From positions 1-5,422 of the forward strand of contig JAGGWE010000010.1 in the NCBI GenBank assembly GCA_021157665.1: a stretch of 5,422 nt of DNA. Reading direction: 5' to 3'. Both the position numbers and the translations under genes were made by a program. Source of the DNA: Sulfurimonas sp. Lineage in GTDB: Bacteria; Campylobacterota; Campylobacteria; Campylobacterales; Sulfurimonadaceae. This document shows, piece after piece, positions 1 to 5,422 of this stretch (positions are counted from its first letter, which is position 1; the number at the start of each line of letters is the position of its first letter). The notes beneath the pieces were generated by a model. It did no database searches and was not told where the DNA came from. It saw only the letters and a program-made list of their open reading frames with translations.

Positions 1-1
1 A

Positions 2-964
2 AAAATATGTGAAGGAATTAGAAAAAATATTAGTAATAATAAATTTATTTATGATTATAATGAGATTCAGGTACATATCTCTATAGGTATTCATGAACAT
101 CCGCATTTAGAAAAAAATCTAAATGAAGCTATAAAAATAGCCGATAAAATGTTATATATTGCAAAAAGTAAAGGTAGAAACAGAGTTATAAATTATATAG
201 ATTCAAAAAAAGATATCCATGTAAAATCAAAAAACCTTAACTTTGTCAAAGATGCTATCGAAGAAAATCGTGTAACTTGCCTCTTTCAACCTATATATAA
301 TTATCATAATAAAACTATATTAAAATATGAAGCACTAGTAAGAATAATAGATAAACACGGAGAGATAATCTCTCCTATCTTTTTTTTAGAAGATTTAAAA
401 CATACAAATATTCACTATAAACTTACACAAAGAATATTATTTATAATTTTTGAAAAATTTAAAGATAATGATAAGCATGTTAGTATAAATTTAAATTTTT
501 CTGATTTAATTAATGAAGACATTGAAAACACTATTGTTGATACATTTAAGAAAAATCCAGATTTAGCTTCACGAGTAACAATTGAGATATTAGAGAGTGA
601 TGAGATTAAAAATATACCATTATTTAAAGAAAAAATTGAGTTAATGCATTTATATTGTGCACAAGTTTCTATCGACGATTTTGGAAGTGGTTATTCTAAT
701 TTTAAAACTATTTTAGACATTGAAGCGAACTTCTTAAAAATTGATGGCTCTTTAATTAAAAATATTGATACAAATGAGAAGGATTTTAAAGTTGTAAAAA
801 GTATTATACATTTTGCTAGAGAAGCAAATATGAAAACTATTGCAGAGTTTGTTCACTCTCAAGATGTATACGAAAAATTACTTCCACTTGATTTAGATTA
901 TATGCAAGGCTATTATATATCCAAACCATCCCCAACACTTTTAGATGTTAAAGAATTATTTTAA
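2..964 (+). CDS. GGDEF-EAL cyclic-di-GMP protein, C-terminal part (5' end outside window)
   Basis: The frame is open from base 2, so the ATG at 149 is an internal Met and not the start; 320 residues are visible. Residues 1-62 are the end of a GGDEF (diguanylate cyclase) domain: a VHISIGI strand at 24-30 and the closing helix ADKMLYIAKSKGRNRV at 47-62. The GGDEF signature itself lies outside the window, so cyclase activity cannot be judged. Residues about 85-320 form an EAL phosphodiesterase domain, which in this family hydrolyses c-di-GMP to pGpG. The metal and catalytic positions look intact: Glu110 (EAL), Asn163 (INLN), Glu195 (IEILES), Asp225-Asp226 (IDDFGSGYS), Lys246 (LKIDGS), Glu282 (AEFV) and Gln302 (MQGYY). 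The usual AEGVE motif reads AEFVH. The protein probably acts as a phosphodiesterase controlling the motile-to-sessile switch; sensor domains may lie upstream. It is convergent with the next gene, 9 bases away. Family is confident; net activity is inferred. Confidence 0.93.
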   Translation, partial: KICEGIRKNISNNKFIYDYNEIQVHISIGIHEHPHLEKNLNEAIKIADKMLYIAKSKGRNRVINYIDSKKDIHVKSKNLNFVKDAIEENRVTCLFQPIYNYHNKTILKYEALVRIIDKHGEIISPIFFLEDLKHTNIHYKLTQRILFIIFEKFKDNDKHVSINLNFSDLINEDIENTIVDTFKKNPDLASRVTIEILESDEIKNIPLFKEKIELMHLYCAQVSIDDFGSGYSNFKTILDIEANFLKIDGSLIKNIDTNEKDFKVVKSIIHFAREANMKTIAEFVHSQDVYEKLLPLDLDYMQGYYISKPSPTLLDVKELF

Positions 965-966
965 AT

Positions 967-998
967 AAATCTACTAAAAAAGACCTTTTAGTAGATTT
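967..998. terminator. Probable bidirectional terminator hairpin between convergent genes
   Basis: A perfect 13-bp inverted repeat (arms 967-979 and 986-998) encloses a 6-base loop, AAGACC. It sits just after the stop codon of the plus-strand GGDEF-EAL gene and overlaps the last codons and the stop codon of the minus-strand AsmA-like gene. It is the only strong hairpin near either 3' end. The stem is AT-rich. On the minus strand it runs on into TTTATTTAAAATA, and on the plus strand it ends in TTT then CC, so the U-tract is moderate on one side and weak on the other. Termination is inferred. Confidence 0.55.
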
Positions 999-3007
999 CC
1001 AACATCTCCACCTAACTTATCTCCGAGTTTCTTTTTAAGTTTCTCTTTCGCTTTCTCTTTTAATATCTCTCCAGCATCAATTTTCACTTTTGGAGAAGCT
1101 GTATTTCCAGTCAGTGTCACATAGATAGGGTGTTTATTCGCTACTATATCTATCTTAGAATTTATCTTCTGTGTTTTAGAGTTCAGCTTTGTATTTTTAG
1201 TTGTAATTGATGAAGTATTTGATTTTAAATCAAGTGAAGCTAAAATCTTCTTTTTATTAATATCTGCACTTACAATACCTTTAAATTTTTGTTTATACAA
1301 ATCTATTTTAGCATACTGTTTTACAAGAGTTAAAACTTGATTTTGAGTAAAGAACCCATCAACTAAATCTCCGTTAAACTTTCCTTTTTGCTCGGCAATA
1401 TTATAATCTAATACACCATTTAAAGATGACTTAAATACCTCTGGATAAATTAACATTTTAAGAGCATCAAGTGTTTGGATTGATTTTAAATCAGCTCGTA
1501 AGTCATCATTATGAAGTTTTACATCAACATCTCCACCTGCAACTTTAGAATGCATTGTTAAATCCAAGTCTTTGCCCTTTTTAAGCTCTCCGTTTGCACT
1601 AAGTGAACCTTTTAAATGTCTCTGGGTTACAAAATAAAGTTTATCAAGATTTGGTATCGTTGTAATATAATCACTTACAATTGAGTTGTCTTTTAAGTTT
1701 ACTCTAGCTTGTTTAATATCAAAATTTGCCAAAGATGATTTTAGATTTACCTTAGTATCTGCTATATCACCATTTAGTTTTGTATTAGTAGCTAATGTAA
1801 ATGAGGTTCTTGGCATGTGGCTTTTAAACTCATACGCTTTTGTCATATACTTAGAATCTATTAAACCTTTTTTAACATTTGATACTACAGTACCTTTTAA
1901 CTCTCCACTTTTTAAATCAATTATATCTACATCTAAATCAAATACACCGTCTGCATAATGAGGTTGTTTTACCATATAAAGAACTTTTGCAAGTTTTAAG
2001 TTTTTCATAGTTGCTTTTAGTGATGCTGGTTCAAAATCTTTTAACTTTGCTGTAAATTTAGTATCAGATGATGCAAAATCACTTTTACCATCAACTATCA
2101 TATTTGCCCTAGTTCCTTTAACTGTTCCATTTAATCTAAAAGCACCACGAACATCAGCTTTTGTAATTGGTTTTAAAACAGCTAACTCTTTAACATCAAC
2201 GCCATAAATTATATCCATCTTTAATGGCTCTGGAATAACTTTTCCAGATGATGTAATTTTTGCTAAATTTGAATTTAAAGCATAAGTATAATCAACATCA
2301 TCACCTTTTAGTTTTGCATCAAGATTCATATTAAAATCTGTTTTAGGGATAGTTAAATTAAAATCTTTATTCATCAATGGTGTATTTAACACTCCATTTT
2401 TAGTTGTTAAAACGATACCACCATCTAGGGCATGTGGAGTTATGTTTTTAAAATCAACATCTACATCTACTTTTGCTTTTGCATAAGGTTTTTGACCACC
2501 TAACTCTAAAAGTGCTACTAAATCAGCATCTTTTATCTTAGCTATTATAGAAGTTGGATTTAAATCAGTTAGTTCCACATGATACGATGTATCACTAGAT
2601 GCTACATCACTTATACCATCAATTTCCATAAACTTCATATCACCCTTAACATTACCCTCAGTTCTAAAAGCACCTTTTAAAGGAGCATTTGTAAGTGATT
2701 TTAAAGTTTCAATTTTTTCTAATTTAAGTTTATATGCTACATTAAATGCCTGAGTAGAAAGAGAATAATTTCCTTTAGCATGAATAGTATTAAAAGAATC
2801 AAGTTCTAAAAATATCTCAAACTCATCTGTAGTTAAAGAGAAAGTAGTTAGTTTTGTATTTAACTTTGTTTGCTCATTAATTTTCTCTTGTATAATTGGT
2901 TGAAGTATCGCATTTCCACCTGAAGTAAATGCAACAAAGTAAGCACCACCTATAGCAAATATTGCCAAACCTATAACTGTTCCTAATAACCATGCAAATA
3001 TTCTCAT
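974..3007 (-). CDS. AsmA-like, membrane-anchored periplasmic repeat protein
   Basis: 677 residues if started at the ATG at 3005-3007. That start is preceded by GGAG with a 6-base gap, while the in-frame ATG at 3017-3019 (four residues longer) has no ribosome-binding site. Residues about 3-27 form one hydrophobic helix after a short basic N-terminus, so the protein is probably inner-membrane anchored with its bulk in the periplasm. The body is beta-rich and built from about three copies of a roughly 176-residue unit (near 87-257, 263-437 and 442-597). Anchors are LKGAF (110), VRGAF (286) and LKGSL (465), and SDVASSDT (133) against SDFASSDT (309). Near the C-terminus, GNTASPKVKID followed by a Lys/Glu-rich amphipathic helix (about 647-667) resembles the end of AsmA-family proteins. 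Members such as TamB and YhdP are implicated in outer-membrane biogenesis or phospholipid transfer; a similar role here is inference. It is divergent from grpE, with no sign of a shared function. The gene is certain; the family is moderately supported. Confidence 0.85.
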   Translation of the reverse strand: MRIFAWLLGTVIGLAIFAIGGAYFVAFTSGGNAILQPIIQEKINEQTKLNTKLTTFSLTTDEFEIFLELDSFNTIHAKGNYSLSTQAFNVAYKLKLEKIETLKSLTNAPLKGAFRTEGNVKGDMKFMEIDGISDVASSDTSYHVELTDLNPTSIIAKIKDADLVALLELGGQKPYAKAKVDVDVDFKNITPHALDGGIVLTTKNGVLNTPLMNKDFNLTIPKTDFNMNLDAKLKGDDVDYTYALNSNLAKITSSGKVIPEPLKMDIIYGVDVKELAVLKPITKADVRGAFRLNGTVKGTRANMIVDGKSDFASSDTKFTAKLKDFEPASLKATMKNLKLAKVLYMVKQPHYADGVFDLDVDIIDLKSGELKGTVVSNVKKGLIDSKYMTKAYEFKSHMPRTSFTLATNTKLNGDIADTKVNLKSSLANFDIKQARVNLKDNSIVSDYITTIPNLDKLYFVTQRHLKGSLSANGELKKGKDLDLTMHSKVAGGDVDVKLHNDDLRADLKSIQTLDALKMLIYPEVFKSSLNGVLDYNIAEQKGKFNGDLVDGFFTQNQVLTLVKQYAKIDLYKQKFKGIVSADINKKKILASLDLKSNTSSITTKNTKLNSKTQKINSKIDIVANKHPIYVTLTGNTASPKVKIDAGEILKEKAKEKLKKKLGDKLGGDVGNLLKGLF

Positions 3008-3012
3008 ATTTA

Positions 3013-3018
3013 TCTCCA
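3013..3018 (-). promoter_or_regulatory. Ribosome-binding site that sets the AsmA-like start
   Basis: Read on the minus strand this is TGGAGA, with GGAG ending 6 bases before the ATG at 3007-3005. The longer in-frame ATG at 3019 overlaps this motif and has only AT-rich sequence upstream of it, so the downstream Met (MRIFAW) is the better start. Confidence 0.7.
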
Positions 3019-3070
3019 TAAATAGTATTTCATATAATACAATAATATGATTAATAATTTTATTTCTATA

Positions 3071-3091
3071 CTTGATACTAATAGACTAAAC
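3071..3091 (+). promoter_or_regulatory. Distal HAIR-like dyad (possible HspR site)
   Basis: CTTGATA, 7 bases, ACTAAAC. Against the published HspR inverted repeat CTTGAGT-N7-ACTCAAG this matches 10 of 14 positions with the exact spacing. It lies 49 bp upstream of a second, better match. In such AT-rich DNA one weak match can be chance, so it is reported only because a pair occurs in front of a chaperone operon. Confidence 0.25.
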
Positions 3092-3119
3092 CTAACTAAG
3101 TAAAAATATTTAACTAATA

Positions 3120-3140
3120 CTTGACATTGTTACACTCAAT
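3120..3140 (+). promoter_or_regulatory. HAIR-like dyad overlapping the grpE -35 box
   Basis: CTTGACA, 7 bases, ACTCAAT: 11 of 14 positions match the HspR consensus CTTGAGT-N7-ACTCAAG with the exact 7-base spacer. Part of the left half is also the -35 hexamer, so some of the match is forced by the promoter. A separate 6-bp dyad, ACATTG (3124-3129) and CAATGT (3137-3142), lies in the same promoter spacer. A repressor bound here would block RNA polymerase, as HspR does at chaperone promoters in Helicobacter and Campylobacter. Whether this genome has hspR is not visible. Confidence 0.33.
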
Positions 3141-3149
3141 GTGTATAAT
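3121..3149 (+). promoter_or_regulatory. Perfect-consensus sigma-70 promoter for grpE-dnaK
   Basis: TTGACA at 3121-3126, a 17-base spacer, and TATAAT at 3144-3149. Transcription would begin near A3156, giving a leader of about 32 bases before the grpE ATG. Both hexamers and the spacer are ideal, which suggests strong basal transcription that a repressor or other control would need to hold down. Confidence 0.85.
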
Positions 3150-3166
3150 GGTACTATCTTTTTAAT

Positions 3167-3174
3167 AAAAGGAG
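3167..3174 (+). promoter_or_regulatory. grpE ribosome-binding site with long spacing
   Basis: AAAAGGAG is a strong Shine-Dalgarno sequence, but 13 bases separate GGAG from the ATG at 3188, more than the usual 5-9. No ATG, GTG or TTG lies in frame between them, so 3188 remains the start. The long gap may lower initiation somewhat. Confidence 0.75.
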
Positions 3175-3187
3175 TAATTTAACAACT

Positions 3188-3739
3188 ATGTCTAAAGATG
3201 AAATAAAAGAAGAACCTCTAGAAAATCAAGAGGAAACAGAAATAACAAATGAAGAAGCTGAAGCAGATGCTGAAGCTGTAGAAAATGAGTTTGACCTTCT
3301 TCAAGAAGAGTTAATTGCATTAAAAGATAAATATGCGCGAGTTCATGCTGATTTTGATAACATCAAAAAAAGACTTGAAAGAGAAAAATATACAGCAGTT
3401 GAATACTCAAATGAAAAATTTGCTAGAGATATGATTCCAGTTATGGACTCACTTCAAGGTGCAATGAATTCAGCTAACGGTGATGCAGATAAAGCAGAGC
3501 TTTTTGATAAGTTAAAAGAGGGAATAGAGTTGACACATAAACAATTCATAACTTCTTTAGAAAAACATGGTGTAACAATGGTAAGCCATGACGAACCATT
3601 TGACCCAAATATTCACAATGCTGTTCAAGCAGTAGATAGTGAAAATATTGAGTCAGGACAAATCGTTCAAACTTTTCAAACTGGTTATAAATATAAAAGT
3701 CGTCCGTTGCGTGAAGCAATGGTAATCGTAGCGAATTAA
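3188..3739 (+). CDS. grpE: GrpE, nucleotide exchange factor for DnaK
   Basis: 183 residues, a usual length for bacterial GrpE. It acts in the cytoplasm as a dimer that opens the DnaK nucleotide-binding domain, releasing ADP so that ATP can bind and substrate can leave. Residues 1-36 are very acidic and probably disordered. About 37-80 form the long coiled-coil helix with the family motif YARVHADFDNIKKRLEREK (49-67). DMIPVMDSLQGAM (81-93) begins the four-helix-bundle dimerisation region. The C-terminal beta domain that contacts DnaK carries the GrpE signature: FDPNIHNAV (138-146) and GYKYKSRPLREAMVIV (166-181). Ser171 occupies a spot that is usually Asp, Glu or Gly, a mild variation. It is the first gene after a consensus promoter and is followed by dnaK 136 bases on. 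The hrcA gene that often precedes grpE in this phylum is not here. Identity is very secure. Confidence 0.97.
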   Translation: MSKDEIKEEPLENQEETEITNEEAEADAEAVENEFDLLQEELIALKDKYARVHADFDNIKKRLEREKYTAVEYSNEKFARDMIPVMDSLQGAMNSANGDADKAELFDKLKEGIELTHKQFITSLEKHGVTMVSHDEPFDPNIHNAVQAVDSENIESGQIVQTFQTGYKYKSRPLREAMVIVAN

Positions 3740-3749
3740 ATAAAGTTTC

Positions 3750-3840
3750 TTTGGATGCGATGCTTTAGCTTCGCCTTTGAAGTTCAATATGTTTGTTTGG
3801 CTTAGAAGCCTATGAGCGAAGATAAATCATCGCTTCCAAA
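3750..3840. repeat. Paired palindromic units in the grpE-dnaK spacer (REP/BIME-like or mRNA processing stem)
   Basis: Two 25-nt units face each other (3750-3774 and 3816-3840) with 22 of 25 positions complementary, separated by 41 bases. Each unit begins TTTGGA when read inward on its own strand and contains its own hairpin: GCGA-T-GC, loop TTTA, GC-T-TCGC at 3757-3774, and the equivalent at 3816-3833 with loop TAAA. The central 41 bases hold a third small hairpin (GGCT-TAGA-AGCC, 3799-3810) and the palindrome TTGAAGTTCAA (3777-3787). No U-tract follows on the plus strand, so it is not an ordinary terminator. In the grpE-dnaK transcript it would form a strong structured block upstream of the dnaK ribosome-binding site. 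It could be a mobile REP-type repeat, an RNase processing or stabilising stem, or both. Confidence 0.7.
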
Positions 3841-3864
3841 CAATTAAAAAATATAAATTAAATT

Positions 3865-3870
3865 AAGGAA
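3865..3870 (+). promoter_or_regulatory. dnaK ribosome-binding site
   Basis: AAGGAA, with AGGA ending 6 bases before the ATG at 3876, is at good spacing. It lies 24 bases beyond the paired palindromic element, so the long stem itself does not sequester it. Confidence 0.8.
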
Positions 3871-3875
3871 TTAAA

Positions 3876-5422
3876 ATGTCAAAAGTAATCGGAATAGATT
3901 TAGGAACAACAAATTCATGTGTAGCAGTTTATGAGGGTGGTGAAGCGAAAATCATCCCAAATGCAGAGGGTAAAAATACAACTCCTTCAGTAGTTGCTTT
4001 CACAGATAAAGGTGATGTTTTAGTTGGTGATCCAGCTAAGCGTCAAGCAATCACAAACCCAGAGAAAACAATCTCTTCAATCAAAAGAATTATGGGTCTT
4101 ATGATGAATGAGGAAAATGCTAAACAAGCCCACGATAAAGTAACTTACAATATCGTAGATAAAGATGGTTCAGCAGCTGTAGATGTTGCTGGTAAGATTT
4201 ATACTCCACAAGAGATTTCAGCTAAAATCCTTACTAAACTAAAAGAAGATGCAGAAGCTTATTTAGGTTCAACTGTAACTGACGCTGTTATTACAGTTCC
4301 CGCTTACTTTAATGATTCACAAAGAAAAGCAACTAAAGATGCTGGTACTATCGCCGGTTTAAATGTTCTTAGAATTATCAACGAGCCAACTGCTTCTGCA
4401 CTAGCTTATGGACTAGATAGCAAGACAGAAGAAAATGTACTTGTTTACGATTTAGGTGGTGGTACTTTTGATGTTACTGTTTTAGAGATTTCTGATGGTA
4501 CTTTTGAGGTTCTTTCAACTGATGGAAATGCCTTTTTAGGTGGAGATGATTTTGATAACAAAATCGTTGATATGTTAAATGATGAGTTTAAAGCTTCTCA
4601 CGGAATTGAACTTAAAAATGACAAAATGGCTCTACAGCGTCTAAAAGATGCAGCTGAAAATGCTAAAAAAGAGTTAAGTTCTGCAACTGAGACTGAGATT
4701 AACTTACCATTTATTACAATGACAGAAGCTGGACCACAACACCTTGTTGTAAAACTTACTCGTGCTAAGTTTGAGGGTATGATTGCTAATTTAGTTGAAG
4801 AAACTATTGATCATATTAAGGTTGCGATGAAAGAATCTGATTTAGAAAATGGGGAAATCAAAGAGATTATTATGGTTGGTGGTTCTACTCGTGTACCTAT
4901 GGCACAAGAGGCTGTTTCTAAATACTTTGGTGGAAAAGATTTAAATAAAGGTGTTAACCCTGATGAAGTTGTTGCTGCTGGTGCTGCTATTCAAGGTGGT
5001 GTTTTAAGAGGAGATGTTAAAGATGTTCTTCTTCTTGATGTTACTCCACTTTCACTAGGGATTGAAACTCTTGGTGGTGTTATGACTAAGATTATTGAAA
5101 AAGGAACTACTATTCCTGTTAAAAAATCTCAAGTTTTCTCAACTGCAGAAGATAACCAACCAGCTGTTTCAATATCTGTTGGTCAAGGTGAGCGTGAATT
5201 TGCTAAAGATAATAAATCACTTGGTTTATTTGAGCTTGGAGATATTCCAGCTGCACCAAGAGGTGTACCTCAAATCGAAGTAACTTTTGACATCGATGCA
5301 AATGGTATCCTTACTGTTTCTTCAACTGATAAAGGTACTGGTAAATCTCAGTCAATCACAATCTCTGGTTCTTCAGGATTAAGTGAAGAAGAGATTAACA
5401 AAATGGTTCAAGATGCAGAAGA
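3876..5422 (+). CDS. dnaK: DnaK (Hsp70 chaperone), 3' end outside window
   Basis: 515 complete codons are present out of roughly 620-640 for the family; the frame is open at the window edge. DnaK is the ATP-driven cytoplasmic Hsp70 that binds exposed hydrophobic segments, working with DnaJ and GrpE. The ATPase domain (about 1-380) shows the phosphate-1 loop IGIDLGTTNS (5-14), catalytic Lys70 in SSIKR, Glu170 in NEPTASALAYG, the phosphate-2 loop DLGGGTFDV (192-200) including Thr197, which matches the autophosphorylated Thr of E. coli DnaK, and the adenosine motif MVGGSTRVP (333-341). The interdomain linker DVLLLDVTPLSLGIET is at 383-398. The beta-sandwich substrate domain (about 395-505) is complete, and the window ends as the helical lid begins (GLSEEEINKM). 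No key residue is missing. It probably shares a transcript with grpE, but the structured spacer could uncouple the two messages. Identity is essentially certain. Confidence 0.99.
   Translation, partial: MSKVIGIDLGTTNSCVAVYEGGEAKIIPNAEGKNTTPSVVAFTDKGDVLVGDPAKRQAITNPEKTISSIKRIMGLMMNEENAKQAHDKVTYNIVDKDGSAAVDVAGKIYTPQEISAKILTKLKEDAEAYLGSTVTDAVITVPAYFNDSQRKATKDAGTIAGLNVLRIINEPTASALAYGLDSKTEENVLVYDLGGGTFDVTVLEISDGTFEVLSTDGNAFLGGDDFDNKIVDMLNDEFKASHGIELKNDKMALQRLKDAAENAKKELSSATETEINLPFITMTEAGPQHLVVKLTRAKFEGMIANLVEETIDHIKVAMKESDLENGEIKEIIMVGGSTRVPMAQEAVSKYFGGKDLNKGVNPDEVVAAGAAIQGGVLRGDVKDVLLLDVTPLSLGIETLGGVMTKIIEKGTTIPVKKSQVFSTAEDNQPAVSISVGQGEREFAKDNKSLGLFELGDIPAAPRGVPQIEVTFDIDANGILTVSSTDKGTGKSQSITISGSSGLSEEEINKMVQDAE

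Noticed and set aside
149..964. ATG at 149 as the start of a stand-alone EAL protein
   Set aside because: The frame continues open to base 2 and encodes recognisable GGDEF-domain sequence upstream, so this Met is internal.
1686..1958. A 90-residue plus-strand open frame
   Set aside because: It lies entirely inside the AsmA-like gene on the opposite strand and resembles no family; a shadow frame.
3030..3050. Inverted repeat TCATAT / ATATGA upstream of the AsmA-like gene, considered as an operator
   Set aside because: Only 6 bp in very AT-rich DNA with a 9-base spacer; easily chance and with no known regulator match.
3034..3090. Minus-strand promoter for the AsmA-like gene (TATTAT near 3039-3034 and other candidates)
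   Set aside because: Several AT-rich hexamers are possible, but none has a convincing -35 partner or clear superiority, so no single promoter can be supported.
3750..3850. The grpE-dnaK hairpin as a rho-independent terminator
   Set aside because: No run of T follows on the plus strand (the sequence continues CAATTAAAAAAT), and dnaK would need its own promoter, of which I see no good candidate.
3747..3870. TTCTTT (3747-3752) pairing with the dnaK ribosome-binding site AAGGAA (3865-3870) as an RNA thermometer
   Set aside because: Only six pairs including a G-U, over a long distance, and part of it competes with the much stronger 25-nt stem.
5095..5283. A 62-residue plus-strand open frame
   Set aside because: It is out of frame within dnaK, whose own frame is fully conserved there.

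Overview
The window looks like a chromosomal piece of a Campylobacterota (formerly Epsilonproteobacteria) genome, probably a Sulfurimonas-like or related free-living lineage. The grounds are the low GC content, the GrpE and DnaK sequence style (DnaK starts MSKVIGIDLGTTNSC), the 'AEFV' variant of the EAL domain, and the AT-rich intergenic DNA. The genus is an impression from protein style, not a demonstrated fact.

Layout. (1) Positions 2-964, plus strand: the C-terminal part of a GGDEF-EAL cyclic-di-GMP protein whose 5' end lies outside the window. (2) Positions 974-3007, minus strand: a single-membrane-anchor, repeat-built AsmA-like envelope protein, convergent with the first gene. Only 9 bases separate the two stop codons, and a perfect 13-bp hairpin there probably terminates both transcripts. 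(3) Positions 3008-3187: a divergent control region with a perfect-consensus sigma-70 promoter (TTGACA, 17 bp, TATAAT) for the chaperone operon and two weak HspR/HAIR-like dyads. (4) Positions 3188-3739 grpE and 3876-5422 dnaK (3' end cut by the window), plus strand. These encode the nucleotide exchange factor and the Hsp70 it serves, almost certainly one operon. (5) The 136-base grpE-dnaK gap holds the most unusual structure in the window: two 25-nt inverted units, 22 of 25 positions complementary, each also able to fold alone into a small hairpin. Two of the three differences between the units are a compensatory base-pair swap in that small hairpin.

There is no hrcA directly upstream of grpE, where Campylobacter and Helicobacter keep it, and I see no CIRCE operator, so heat-shock control here probably uses something else. 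No gene-free stretch exceeds 300 bases. I see no tRNA, rRNA, CRISPR array or transposase gene. Nothing here amounts to a clearly new multi-gene system. The strongest lead is the grpE-dnaK paired palindromic element.
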